From: PALSA-1444 sp964291045
GTDB lineage: Bacteria > Chlamydiota > Chlamydiia > Chlamydiales > Rhabdochlamydiaceae
DNA length: 64,000 bases
Assembly: GCF_964291045.1 (NCBI RefSeq)
Contig: NZ_OZ197277.1
Span: forward strand, 1,178,001-1,242,000
Direction: 5' to 3'
Under the pieces are notes generated by a model that saw only the letters and a list, made by a program, of their open reading frames with translations, did not search any database and was not told where the DNA came from. This document shows positions 26,486 to 35,677 of this stretch, piece by piece; the stretch's first letter is position 1; each line of letters starts with the position of its first letter. The position numbers and the translations under genes are program-made.

Positions 26486-26527
26486 GAGGGCTTGCCTCAC
26501 TTATTAAGTGAGGCAAGCTCTCTTGTT
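26486..26527 (+). terminator. Terminator inside the T3SS-type locus
   Basis: An 18-bp stem with one G-T pair (26486-26503 with 26505-26522, core GCTTGCCTCACTTA) is followed by TTGTTTT. It separates the 25480-26471 unit from the 26644-30950 unit. Confidence 0.88.
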
Positions 26528-26564
26528 TTAAGTCAATCAATAAAACAGCAATTTAAAATTATTA

Positions 26565-26612
26565 ATTTTAATAAAAGCAGATATTAATAATTTTATTTAT
26601 GATAAAATAACA
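26565..26612 (+). promoter_or_regulatory. AT-rich promoter-like motif before the translocator unit
   Basis: A long A/T tract (TTAATAATTTTATTTAT) runs into GATAAAATAA at 26601-26610, 43 bases before the ATG at 26644. It matches the motif before 25480. It is probably the promoter of the four-gene unit 26644-30950. Confidence 0.5.
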
Positions 26613-26643
26613 ATAGAAGATCCTTAAGTTAAGGGATGTTATC

Positions 26644-28176
26644 ATGATAGACCCCATTCAACAAAATGCACCCTCTACAGCGTCTATAAGCTCTAATGTG
26701 ACAGCAGATCCAGCTACAGATGGTGTCAATTGGCCTTATGACAATTCACCAGGCGCTCTCATGCCAGATCCGAGTGACTTTATTATCGACTGGAATAGCC
26801 CTAATGCCGTATTTCAAGCTCAGCAAGCGTATACACGGCTTGTGACTTGGGTACAAAATAATCCAGCCTCTTATAACGGCTATATCATGCTTCTTCAGAT
26901 GACGGTGGATCTTTCTCAAAAAGCGCTGCAATACCCAGATCTTCTCACCTTTCTTCAACAGCCTACTCAATTAGGAACAAATCCAAGTTTACTCAGTACC
27001 ATTGCAACTTACGCTACGCTCTCTACTCAAATTAATGGCCAAGATATAAATCAATTTTTTCAACAGGTGCAATCAGCTATTGGAAATGCTGCGCAAATAC
27101 CTCCTTTTGACGAAATTTTAACCGCCATTCAAACAGCTGCGCCCTCTGTATTTTTAGTCTATGAACAAGATCTGCAAAGTTGGGTCTTTACCGATCCTAA
27201 TACAATCACCCAAATCCCCGTCACCTCTTCTTCGTTTTCTAATGTCGCAGCTAACGCCATAGGGTACGGAATTGTGAATCATCCTAATGATATGAATAAA
27301 TTGGTCAATGCCTATTACAAATCAGAAATTCAGGTTCTTTCTCAACAGTATCAAGAAGATCCATGGATGCTCTTCGTTATCCTCATGAATTTAATGAACC
27401 AGCGGGATCAAGATCAGGGGACAGCGATCACTGGATATAGTAATAACTTAAGTGTGATTTCAGATGTGAATAATTTAATATCTGATATGTTAAATCAGAT
27501 ATCTCCTACACAAAATGCAGCCATAACCTCGGATAATTTTGCTGCTTTTTTCTCAGATCTAAATCAAGTGCAAAATATCATCTCTCAAAACCCCGTCCTG
27601 GCTGAATCTATACTAACACCATTAAATAATGCGGTTAACTCTCTTAGTTCTGCACAGATAACATTTACGGCTTCCAATTTAGGAGAATCTAATCAAACTT
27701 GGAGCCCATTTGATCCAGGAACTGTCTCTTGGAACCTCCCAGAAGATACGCTCATTAACTTTCCTGCCACCTCTCAGGACGTTGAAGCCCTCACCATCAA
27801 CGGAATCCCGGTTCAACCAGGATGGCAACTTGTCCGGTCAACAGATACAATTACATTCACTCCTATTGACGCAAACTCTATGTCTCTTTCTTTAGGAGAC
27901 GTAACTGCTTTAGGAGGATACGGTTTCTTAGAAACATATTTTAGTAATCTCAGCAATCTTTCTACAACCGTGATTAATCCTCTTTCTCAGCCGTTTCAAA
28001 ATGCCACAACAAGCATTCAAGCTCTACTTAATAGCCCCTCTTCCGCTATCCAGCAGCAGATTCAAACATCTACTCAAATGATGCAAATGATCGAAAATTT
28101 TCAAAAGGCAGCTTTTGATAGCGTGATCAATGTTAATCAACAAATCATGAAAATGATCCAACAATCGATGGGATAA
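26644..28176 (+). CDS. Putative secreted protein of the translocator unit (510 aa)
   Basis: A 510-residue protein rich in Gln, Asn, Ser and Thr, with no Cys and no N-terminal signal peptide, typical of proteins exported by type III secretion. The N-terminal ~40 residues are polar and disordered-looking. Residues ~50-340 are helical (FQAQQAYTRLVTWVQNNP), ~350-420 look beta-rich (NGIPVQPGWQLVRSTDTI), and the C-terminal ~70 form helices with Met/Gln repeats (QQIQTSTQMMQMIENFQKAA). No named family is recognised. It is the first gene of a four-gene unit with two translocator-like proteins, so a tip, gatekeeper or effector role is possible. Confidence 0.7.
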   Translation: MIDPIQQNAPSTASISSNVTADPATDGVNWPYDNSPGALMPDPSDFIIDWNSPNAVFQAQQAYTRLVTWVQNNPASYNGYIMLLQMTVDLSQKALQYPDLLTFLQQPTQLGTNPSLLSTIATYATLSTQINGQDINQFFQQVQSAIGNAAQIPPFDEILTAIQTAAPSVFLVYEQDLQSWVFTDPNTITQIPVTSSSFSNVAANAIGYGIVNHPNDMNKLVNAYYKSEIQVLSQQYQEDPWMLFVILMNLMNQRDQDQGTAITGYSNNLSVISDVNNLISDMLNQISPTQNAAITSDNFAAFFSDLNQVQNIISQNPVLAESILTPLNNAVNSLSSAQITFTASNLGESNQTWSPFDPGTVSWNLPEDTLINFPATSQDVEALTINGIPVQPGWQLVRSTDTITFTPIDANSMSLSLGDVTALGGYGFLETYFSNLSNLSTTVINPLSQPFQNATTSIQALLNSPSSAIQQQIQTSTQMMQMIENFQKAAFDSVINVNQQIMKMIQQSMG

Positions 28177-28211
28177 AACGATTTTAAAACTTAACAACAA
28201 AGGAGAAAATC

Positions 28212-28712
28212 ATGTCTACACCCCCGCTTGGCCCAGTAGGTGATTTCCAAGGGAAAATTGTTTCTGCAACAGGAGATCTTTATGAAGGGATGAAATCAAT
28301 TTCTAACTATGTTGACTCAACCTACATTTTGCAGCAGTCTGATACGCAGTTAGAGTCGTATATTTCTAACCAAGAAACCACGATTTCTCAAAATTTTCAA
28401 CAGCAACTGACAGCGCCTGGAGATTCCACTAGCGTTTACCAGCCCACTGATACAAACTACCTGTGGCAAATGCAAACACTTAGTGCAACGCCCAATATGA
28501 ATTCTACGATTCAGTCGCAGCTCACAACACTCTCATCTCTCTATTCTCAGGCAAATGCGCAAAATGGAGCTGTGATTAAAACTCTTGATGGTCAAAACTC
28601 GTCTGCTCAAAACATTCTTAGCCAAAACTCACAAGCTCAGCAAACTGTTACCCAAACGATGGGCTTTATTAATGGGGTCTTAGGAAACCTGTCTCATTTG
28701 ATTCAAGGATAA
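28212..28712 (+). CDS. Putative secreted subunit of the translocator unit (166 aa)
   Basis: A 166-residue Gln/Ser/Thr/Asn-rich protein without Cys or signal peptide. The sequence is largely helical with heptad-like spacing (TLSSLYSQANAQNGAVIKTL) and ends in a short hydrophobic helix (GFINGVLGNLSHLIQG). AAGGAGAAA precedes the ATG. Its place directly before the SctE-like gene resembles the position of filament/tip proteins (SctA, such as SseB/EspA) in some T3SS operons. That is inference; no sequence signature was recognised. Confidence 0.7.
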   Translation: MSTPPLGPVGDFQGKIVSATGDLYEGMKSISNYVDSTYILQQSDTQLESYISNQETTISQNFQQQLTAPGDSTSVYQPTDTNYLWQMQTLSATPNMNSTIQSQLTTLSSLYSQANAQNGAVIKTLDGQNSSAQNILSQNSQAQQTVTQTMGFINGVLGNLSHLIQG

Positions 28713-28732
28713 TTCAACATAAAAGGTGTTTT

Positions 28733-30001
28733 ATGCAAACGACTAATTATATCTTACCTGCTGTGACCCTCACGTCCGCAATGAATAAAAAAGAGGAGCA
28801 CACAGATAAAGCCGCCTCTAAGTCTCAGAGTAAACATGTCTCTAGAGAAGATATGATGCAAATGATCTATGCTCTGCTTCTTCTTGTAGGGGTTAACATG
28901 AGTAAAGTGCAAAATCTACAATCCAGTAGTCAAATTGACTCTACAGAAATTGCCGAGGCTTTTGCACAAGCGCTTAAAACAAATACGCAAAACATGATTC
29001 AAAATGAGCAGAAACAAGAAGCTGCTCAGCAAAAAGAGAGTAAATGGAGCATCTTTGCAACCGTTGTAAAATGGGTGTGTCTTGCAGCAGGGGCTTTACT
29101 GACTCTTTTAACAGGAGGTCTTGCAGGGTGTATTGTGTTTGGACTTGTGATGGCATTTACCATGTCCCCTCTTTTTAATAAAACCGTGTCAGCGATTTCT
29201 GACGGGTTAGAACATTTAGGACTTGGATCAACAGCTGCCAATATCATCGCTCAAATAGCTGTCACCATTGTGTTAACAGTAGTTACTTGCGGGGCTGAAG
29301 GGCTTGCAAATGGACTTTCTGGCATTGTGGCAAGTGCTACAGAAGATAGCGCAGATGTGGGAATAGAGATGACCGATATGACAGCAAACAGGGCGGCTAA
29401 TGAACCCACAGAGATTGAGGAAGTAGAGGGCTCTATGAATCAAAATGCCTCTGAAGAGACAGATGAGTCCACTCACCAAAAAGAGGAGAGCTCAACTAAA
29501 AAGTTTACGCCGAAATGGACACTCAACTCAGTCACTGCCTTGATGTCAGGACTTGCTAATGCTAATTTAATTGATGAACTGATAGGGTTAAGTTCCCTTA
29601 GCCCCACAACAGCTGCCATCATTGCAGCTTCTATTCAAATCTTTATGTGCGCAGTTCTGCTTATAACAGCCCCTGCTGCAGAAACACAGGCTCTTATGAA
29701 TCTCACAGAAGGAACTCTGACTAAACTCTCGATTGGAGTGAATTTAGGAACAGGGGGAGCAACAGCTACTGCAGGTGTGGGGACCGGGTATTATCTCTTA
29801 CAAGAGGGAAACCTCTTAAAAGATTTAGCGCCTCTTCAAGGAGAAGCGCTTTTCCTCCAGCAACTCATGACAGCGTGGTCTAAACTTTCTGATCAAAGCC
29901 AAAAAACGTTTAAATCAGAAATTGCAACCAATCAAACCTTGATGAACACAAATTTTTCAGCTGATCTTCAAGCAGCTGTCATTGCTCAACAAACAGCTTA
30001 A
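28733..30001 (+). CDS. T3SS translocator, SctE (YopB/CopB)-like
   Basis: A 422-residue protein with the layout of the large hydrophobic T3SS translocator: a polar N-terminus with a coiled coil (~45-110), a hydrophobic hairpin (~118-195, VCLAAGALLTLLTGGLAGCI, then IIAQIAVTIVLTVVTCG), an acidic linker (~215-255), and another hydrophobic segment (~290-320, TAAIIAASIQIFMCAVLLI). Such proteins form the pore in the host membrane. The fit to chlamydial CopB/CopD is structural and by position; which paralogue it matches cannot be decided. It lies 26 bases before the SctB-like gene. Confidence 0.72.
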   Translation: MQTTNYILPAVTLTSAMNKKEEHTDKAASKSQSKHVSREDMMQMIYALLLLVGVNMSKVQNLQSSSQIDSTEIAEAFAQALKTNTQNMIQNEQKQEAAQQKESKWSIFATVVKWVCLAAGALLTLLTGGLAGCIVFGLVMAFTMSPLFNKTVSAISDGLEHLGLGSTAANIIAQIAVTIVLTVVTCGAEGLANGLSGIVASATEDSADVGIEMTDMTANRAANEPTEIEEVEGSMNQNASEETDESTHQKEESSTKKFTPKWTLNSVTALMSGLANANLIDELIGLSSLSPTTAAIIAASIQIFMCAVLLITAPAAETQALMNLTEGTLTKLSIGVNLGTGGATATAGVGTGYYLLQEGNLLKDLAPLQGEALFLQQLMTAWSKLSDQSQKTFKSEIATNQTLMNTNFSADLQAAVIAQQTA

Positions 30002-30026
30002 TGATCAAAACCCTTAAGGAGATTTT

Positions 30027-30950
30027 ATGCCTATTCAATACTCCCCTAATGCAGCAGGTCTTTCCTGGTTAGCTCTTACTCAATCGATTGAAAATAGAGC
30101 GCAAATGGAGGCGAACCTACTTGCTCTTTTTTCAAGTAATATGCAGTCCATGATGCAAGAATCAAGCACTCAAGCGTCAGCAGATATTCAAGTGGGTGTA
30201 GATAATGCAGAGCAATTAAGAGCGCAAGGCATCAGTACAATTGCAGGTGCTAGCGCCTCTGCAGCAGTCACTGTTGGCGGCGCCATAGGATCAACTGTCT
30301 ACGCCAAACAAGCTGACAATATTGCGCTTGGAAATAATCAAGAACAAACCTCTGGAAATGCTCAAAGTGAGCTAAGCCTTGAAGAGGTCAATCCTGAAAG
30401 TGAACATGTAGTTCTTGATGTAGATACCTCAAGCCCTTCTCCAGATGAAAATCAGGCAAGCTCCTCTTCTAAGAAAAGCACAAATCAAAGTCTTACCTCT
30501 CAAAAAGAAGAGCCTACAAATTTAGAAGCCTCTACGTCTAAGAAAGGGCCTTCTAAAGACCCTTCAGATCCTAACCCTCATGTAGATACGCCAGATGATG
30601 CACAGGACAATAGAGCCACGCAAAATCGCAGGGAACAGAGGCTCTCTCAAGAAGATGAAGTTCAGATGAACTCTTTATACCGAAAATCTAAGCTGATTTC
30701 AGATTCTTCTGCTAGTTTCTCTCAAATCACCTCATCCTTAGGAAGCGCATCAGGACAAGTTGCCTCTGCAAACTATGCCATGGATGTAGGGCAGCAAAAT
30801 GCGATGAAAGATGTGTCTCAAGGGCTTAGCTCTTTATTTAACAATGAAGCCAGCCAGCTGTCAGCTGCTCTCTCTTCTTGTGATAATTTCATCCAAAACA
30901 CAAGCGGAATCATTTCTGCCTTGATTCAAGCCTCTTCTTCTAGGGCTTAA
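30027..30950 (+). CDS. T3SS translocator, SctB (YopD/CopD)-like
   Basis: A 307-residue protein: an N-terminal helix (~25-60), one moderately hydrophobic Ala/Gly-rich segment (~70-95, GISTIAGASASAAVTVGGAI), a long polar Ser/Glu/Pro/Asn linker (~100-215), and a C-terminal amphipathic coiled coil (~220-307, AMDVGQQNAMKDVSQGLSSL). One weak membrane segment plus a C-terminal amphipathic helix is typical of the small translocator SctB. AAGGAGA precedes the ATG. It is the last gene of the unit, closed by a hairpin. Confidence 0.68.
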   Translation: MPIQYSPNAAGLSWLALTQSIENRAQMEANLLALFSSNMQSMMQESSTQASADIQVGVDNAEQLRAQGISTIAGASASAAVTVGGAIGSTVYAKQADNIALGNNQEQTSGNAQSELSLEEVNPESEHVVLDVDTSSPSPDENQASSSSKKSTNQSLTSQKEEPTNLEASTSKKGPSKDPSDPNPHVDTPDDAQDNRATQNRREQRLSQEDEVQMNSLYRKSKLISDSSASFSQITSSLGSASGQVASANYAMDVGQQNAMKDVSQGLSSLFNNEASQLSAALSSCDNFIQNTSGIISALIQASSSRA

Positions 30951-30971
30951 ACGAGGTGTTTTTATTCCTTT

Positions 30972-31008
30972 AAAGGAGAAGGAGTCACTTCCTTCTCCTT
31001 TTCTTTTT
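30972..31008 (+). terminator. Terminator after the translocator unit
   Basis: A 12-bp stem (AAAGGAGAAGGA, 30972-30983, with 30990-31001) and a 6-base loop are followed by TCTTTTT. Confidence 0.88.
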
Positions 31009-31133
31009 ATAAAAAAATAGCTCTTTTACCCCCTCCTGATAGAGCGTCTTTGCAGCTAGTTTTTTTCTTCTTGATTTTCGATACTTGCAGCTTGCACTTA
31101 AGTTCGCATTTTTAGTAGACTTTAGCTCTTCCT

Positions 31134-31149
31134 ATACTATATATAGTGT
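31134..31149 (+). promoter_or_regulatory. NrdR box 1
   Basis: ATACTATATATAGTGT contains a perfect palindromic core CTATATATAG matching the NrdR consensus acaCwAtATaTwGtgt. NrdR represses ribonucleotide reductase genes when dATP is high. The second box starts 32 bases later. Confidence 0.8.
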
Positions 31150-31165
31150 GCCTAGACAAAAGTTC

Positions 31166-31181
31166 CTACTAGTGATAGTAT
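31166..31181 (+). promoter_or_regulatory. NrdR box 2
   Basis: The core CTAGTGATAG (31169-31178) keeps the outer CTA/ATAG bases of the NrdR consensus. Its offset of 32 bases, about three helical turns, from box 1 is the usual spacing for paired boxes. Confidence 0.7.
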
Positions 31182-31273
31182 AAGAGCCGTCTAACGATCA
31201 CCTTTGCAATGTGCTTTTATAAAAACCTTGAGATGCTGCAGTAGGCAGATCTCATCATAAAAAAGAGTAGCTT

Positions 31274-34200
31274 ATGACAAAACATTCTCCTTCAGCTCTA
31301 ACTGAAACTCAAGATATCCTTTCCAAGATTAAAGCCGGGGCCTCTTCTTTTACAATGGAACATTTTACAGTCGTTAAACGCGATGGAACCATCGTTCCTT
31401 TTCATAGAAGCCGCATTGAAAGGGCGCTTGATTTGGCTTTTCACGACACGAAAAAAGTCCCTTTTGATAAAGAACTTTCTCCTGAATGGAAAGATGTGAT
31501 TACTTTCATTACAGACCGTATTATTGAGCAGCTCTATACGCTTGCCTCTAAAGGGTCTAGCTTAAGTGTGGAAGGGATTCAAGATCTTGTTGAAGTGACT
31601 CTGATGAAAATGGACTATCACGATGTGGCAAGAGACTATATTATTTATAGAGATAAACATAAGCTTTTACGAGACGACTCTCCGCGCCATTTGAAAATCT
31701 ACCGTAAAGATGGAAGCATGGTGAGATTTAACCCCATGAAAATTGCCGCCTCTTTAGAATCGGCTTTTCGGCATGCAAGCCATATCCAAGATCAAACTCC
31801 TCCTTCTGTCATTGAGCAAGTGAATTCTCTTACAGATACCATTGTTAATCAAATTCTCAAGGCGCATAAAGAAGAGGTGCAGCTCACGCTTGCCTTAATC
31901 CAAGACACCATTGAAGAGCATTTGATGCAATTGAATCATTTTAAAGCAGCAAAAGCCTACATTTTGATGCAAGCTAATCAAGGTCATTCTGTCACGCTTC
32001 CTCAAGACGATTTACTGGGAAGTAAAAGAGAATTTAAAGTGACAATGATGGATGGAAATACCCGCATTCTGCAAGAGTCTCACCTCATTCATAGACTTCA
32101 GATGGCATGTAAGGGACTCAAAGAAGTGAATGAAAAAGAGCTTCTTGAGATGGTTGTCATCAACTTCTACGAAGGGATTAAAGAGCATGAAGTTGAGCAA
32201 GCGCTCATCATGGCAGCAAGAAGTCAGATTGAAATTGAGCCAGCTTACGCAACGGTTGCAGCAAGGCTTTTATGTGACACTCTTTATCAAGAAACCATGC
32301 AAATGAGTGCCGCACAGCTTAATATCAAAGAGGCGCATGAAGCGTATTTTAAAAACTACATTAAGATGGGGATTTCTTTAGAAAGACTCAGCCCTCAGCT
32401 TTTAGAATTTGACTTAGAGAGACTAGCTCGGACCCTTAATCTTCAAAGAGATGATCTTTTCTCCTATTTAGGGCTTCAAACACTTTATGATAGATACTTT
32501 ATCCATGAGCAAGAAAGACGGCTTGAAACCCCGCAAATTTTCTGGATGAGAGTCGCCATGGGCCTCTCTCTTGGAGAAGGGGCGTTAAAAAATGAAAAGG
32601 CGATTGAATTCTACAATCTCCTGTCTCAATTTAACTACACATCAGCCACACCTACCCTTTTTAACTCAGGAACCACGCACTCTCAGTTAAGCTCATGCTA
32701 TCTATCAACCGTGATGGATGATTTATCGCATATTTTTAAAGTTGTCTCCGATGATGCGCAGCTGTCTAAATGGGCAGGCGGTATTGGAAATGATTGGTCG
32801 AATGTAAGAGCGACTGGCTCTTTAATTAAAGGAACCAATGGAAAGAGCCAAGGCATTATCCCTTTTCTCAAAGTGGCTAACGATACAGCTGTTGCGGTTA
32901 ATCAAGGCGGTAAAAGAAAAGGAGCGATGTGCGCTTACCTTGAAACTTGGCATTTAGATATTGAAGATTTCTTAGAGCTGAGAAAAAATACAGGGGATGA
33001 TAGACGGCGCACTCACGATATGAACACCGCTAACTGGATCCCTGACCTTTTTATGAAAAGGGTAGCTGCTAATGAATCTTGGACTCTTTTTAGCCCCAAC
33101 GACGTCCCCGATCTTCACCACATTTATGGAAAAGAGTTTGAGGCGAGATACACAGAGTATGAAGCAAAAGCGTTTAAAGGAGAAATCACCCTCTTTAAAA
33201 AAGTCGCGGCTTTAGATCTTTGGAGAAAAATGCTCAGCATGCTCTTTGAAACAGGTCACCCTTGGATCACCTTCAAAGACCCCTCTAACATCCGCTCTCC
33301 TCAAAGCCATATGGGCGTTGTGCATAGCTCTAATCTCTGTACAGAGATTTTACTGAACACCTCAGCACAAGAGACAGCTGTTTGCAACCTTGGCTCCATT
33401 AACCTTGCTAACCACTGCACAAAAGAGGGGCTAGATGAGAAAAAGCTTCAACAAACGATTAAAACAGCGATCCGGATGCTGGACAATGTGATTGATATTA
33501 ACTTCTATCCCATTACAGAAGCTGCCTCTTCTAACGTTAAACACCGCCCGATTGGGCTTGGGCTGATGGGATTTCAAGATGCGCTTTACATCCAAAATAT
33601 CAGCTACGCAAGCCATGAAGCTGTAGAGTTTGCGGATCAAGCGATGGAGATGATCTCTTACTACGCCATTTTAGCCTCAAGTGAACTCGCTAAAGAAAGA
33701 GGCGCATATCCTAGCTATAAAGGGTCTAAATGGGATCAAGGACTTCTTCCGATTGATACACTAGGACTTCTTGCAGAAGAGCGTGGAAGCCATTTTGATG
33801 TGAATAAATCTTCTCGTATGGATTGGAGTGTGGTAAGAGAGTCGGTGAAGAAATACGGTATGCGCAATTGCAATACGATGGCAATTGCACCAACTGCTAC
33901 CATTTCTAACATCACAAACGTCACTCAATCCATTGAACCTACTTATAAGCATTTATTTGTGAAATCTAATCTCTCAGGAGAGTTTACTGTCCCAAATATT
34001 TATCTTGTGAAAAAGCTTAAAGAACTTGGGTTATGGGATCAAGAGATGCTTGATGACTTGAAATATTTTGACGGCTCTATCACAGAGATTGACCGTATTC
34101 CTGAAGAGGTCAAACGGGTCTTTTTCACCGCGTTTGAAATCGATCCGGAATGGATCATTGAGTGTGCAAGTAGACGGCAAAAATGGATTGATATGGGACA

Positions 34201-34471
34201 ATCTCTTAACCTTTACATTGAATCTCCAAGCGGTAAAAAACTCCACGACATGTATTTCTTAGCGTGGACCCGGGGACTAAAAACCACCTATTACTTAAGA
34301 GCCATGGCAGCTACTCAAATTGAGAAATCCACAACCGATATTAATAAAAGAGGATTACAGCCTCGTTGGATGAAAAACAAGTCAGCTTCAAGTAATATTA
34401 AAGTGAACCGAGAAGAAGAAGCTCCTAAGGCGTGTAGAATAGGAGATGAAAGTTGTGAAAGTTGTCAATAA
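31274..34471 (+). CDS. nrdA: Ribonucleotide reductase, large subunit (class I)
   Basis: A 1065-residue protein with three consecutive ATP-cone-like domains at about 30-120 (VVKRDGTIVPFHRSRIERAL), 142-235 (IYRKDGSMVRFNPMKIAASL) and 252-340. The third is more divergent. The catalytic alpha domain follows. Active-site motifs are 'SQLSSCYLSTV' (C475), 'AVCNLGSINLANH' (C704) and 'PIGLGLMGFQDAL', and the redox-active tail Cys pair is C1061/C1064 (ESCESCQ). It makes deoxyribonucleotides from ribonucleotides; cones sense ATP/dATP. Triple cones and this length are known for chlamydial NrdA. It lies 15 bases before nrdB and is controlled by the NrdR boxes upstream. Confidence 0.96.
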   Translation: MTKHSPSALTETQDILSKIKAGASSFTMEHFTVVKRDGTIVPFHRSRIERALDLAFHDTKKVPFDKELSPEWKDVITFITDRIIEQLYTLASKGSSLSVEGIQDLVEVTLMKMDYHDVARDYIIYRDKHKLLRDDSPRHLKIYRKDGSMVRFNPMKIAASLESAFRHASHIQDQTPPSVIEQVNSLTDTIVNQILKAHKEEVQLTLALIQDTIEEHLMQLNHFKAAKAYILMQANQGHSVTLPQDDLLGSKREFKVTMMDGNTRILQESHLIHRLQMACKGLKEVNEKELLEMVVINFYEGIKEHEVEQALIMAARSQIEIEPAYATVAARLLCDTLYQETMQMSAAQLNIKEAHEAYFKNYIKMGISLERLSPQLLEFDLERLARTLNLQRDDLFSYLGLQTLYDRYFIHEQERRLETPQIFWMRVAMGLSLGEGALKNEKAIEFYNLLSQFNYTSATPTLFNSGTTHSQLSSCYLSTVMDDLSHIFKVVSDDAQLSKWAGGIGNDWSNVRATGSLIKGTNGKSQGIIPFLKVANDTAVAVNQGGKRKGAMCAYLETWHLDIEDFLELRKNTGDDRRRTHDMNTANWIPDLFMKRVAANESWTLFSPNDVPDLHHIYGKEFEARYTEYEAKAFKGEITLFKKVAALDLWRKMLSMLFETGHPWITFKDPSNIRSPQSHMGVVHSSNLCTEILLNTSAQETAVCNLGSINLANHCTKEGLDEKKLQQTIKTAIRMLDNVIDINFYPITEAASSNVKHRPIGLGLMGFQDALYIQNISYASHEAVEFADQAMEMISYYAILASSELAKERGAYPSYKGSKWDQGLLPIDTLGLLAEERGSHFDVNKSSRMDWSVVRESVKKYGMRNCNTMAIAPTATISNITNVTQSIEPTYKHLFVKSNLSGEFTVPNIYLVKKLKELGLWDQEMLDDLKYFDGSITEIDRIPEEVKRVFFTAFEIDPEWIIECASRRQKWIDMGQSLNLYIESPSGKKLHDMYFLAWTRGLKTTYYLRAMAATQIEKSTTDINKRGLQPRWMKNKSASSNIKVNREEEAPKACRIGDESCESCQ

Positions 34472-34486
34472 CCGTAAGGAAATATC

Positions 34487-35524
34487 ATGTCTTTAAAAAA
34501 TAGTGCTAACCAGCGTGTTGACGCCGATTTAAAAAGATTGATTAACTGCAGTACAGTGGATGTCAATCAACTTATGCCTCTAAAGTATAAATGGGCATGG
34601 GAACACTATCTTAATGGTTGTGCAAACCATTGGATGCCAACAGAAGTCCCTATGGGAAAAGATATTGAGCTCTGGAAATCGAATCAGCTTAGCGCTGATG
34701 AAAAGACGGTGATTAAACGGAATCTTGGCTTTTTTAGTACAGCTGAGAGCTTAGTGGGAAATAACATCGTTCTTGCGATCTTTAAACATGTGACTAACCC
34801 AGAAGCTAGACAATACCTATTAAGACAAGGGTTTGAAGAGGCGATTCATACGCACACCTTCCACTACATTGTAGAGTCTCTTGCGCTTGATCAAGGAGAG
34901 ATCTTCAACATGTATAACGAGGTGAACTCGATTCATGCAAAAGATCAGTTTGAAATGCGGCTTACAGAGTCCATTTTAGACCCTAACTTCACAACCTCAA
35001 CTCCTGAGGGAGCCCGTAAATTCTTAGAGAATTTGATTGGGTACTACCTCATTATGGAAGGGATTTTCTTCTATAGCGGATTTGTGATGATCCTCTCGTT
35101 CCACCGTCAAAATAAAATGACCGGAATTGGAGAGCAGTTCCAATACATTTTACGGGATGAAACCATTCACTTAAACTTTGGTATTGATCTCATTAATAGT
35201 ATTAAAGAGGAAAACCCTGAGCTTTGGACAGAAGAGTTCCAAAACCATATTGTGAACTTAGTTAAAGAGGCAGTAGAGCTTGAATACCTCTACGCAGCAG
35301 ATTGTCTTCCAAGAGGCATATTAGGCCTTACAGCGCCGATGTTTAGAGAGTATGTTCAACATATTGCAGATCGCCGTCTCGAAAGAATTGGACTTAAAGC
35401 GGTTTATAAATCGAAAAACCCGTTCCCATGGATGAGTGAAACCATTGACCTTCAAAAAGAAAAAAATTTCTTTGAAACAAGAGTCAACGAGTATCAATCT
35501 GCAGGAAGCCTTTCCTGGACTTAA
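34487..35524 (+). CDS. nrdB: Ribonucleotide reductase, small subunit, class Ic
   Basis: A 345-residue ferritin-like radical subunit. Metal ligands can be placed: E87 (FFSTAESLV), E118 and H121 (FEEAIHTHTF), and 'LRDETIHLNFG' further on. The residue at the position of the E. coli radical Tyr122 is F125 (HTHTFHY), and the first ligand is Glu instead of Asp. These are the markers of the class Ic Mn/Fe enzyme described for C. trachomatis, in which a Mn(IV)/Fe(III) centre replaces the tyrosyl radical. AAGGAAA precedes the ATG; a strong terminator follows. Confidence 0.96.
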   Translation: MSLKNSANQRVDADLKRLINCSTVDVNQLMPLKYKWAWEHYLNGCANHWMPTEVPMGKDIELWKSNQLSADEKTVIKRNLGFFSTAESLVGNNIVLAIFKHVTNPEARQYLLRQGFEEAIHTHTFHYIVESLALDQGEIFNMYNEVNSIHAKDQFEMRLTESILDPNFTTSTPEGARKFLENLIGYYLIMEGIFFYSGFVMILSFHRQNKMTGIGEQFQYILRDETIHLNFGIDLINSIKEENPELWTEEFQNHIVNLVKEAVELEYLYAADCLPRGILGLTAPMFREYVQHIADRRLERIGLKAVYKSKNPFPWMSETIDLQKEKNFFETRVNEYQSAGSLSWT

Positions 35525-35538
35525 ACGTCTCTTAAAAT

Positions 35539-35585
35539 CTCTTCTAGTCATAGAATGATGACTAGAAGAGGTTGTTCTTTTTTTC
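35539..35585 (+). terminator. Terminator after nrdB
   Basis: A 13-bp stem (CTCTTCTAGTCAT, 35539-35551, with 35558-35570) and a 6-base loop are followed by GTTGTTCTTTTTTT. Confidence 0.9.
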
Positions 35586-35677
35586 CTATCCATCTCTAGA
35601 GGCACTTCTTCTTTACCTCTTCCAAAATATAATTAATTTTACAAAAGCTCTTCTCTCTTCTATAATGAAGACTACTT

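Larger units (their letters stand above)
30951..31273. other. Intergenic region before nrdA
   Basis: About 320 bases hold, in order, the translocator terminator, a T-rich stretch, two NrdR-like boxes and the leader of nrdA. No gene is seen. Confidence 0.6.
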
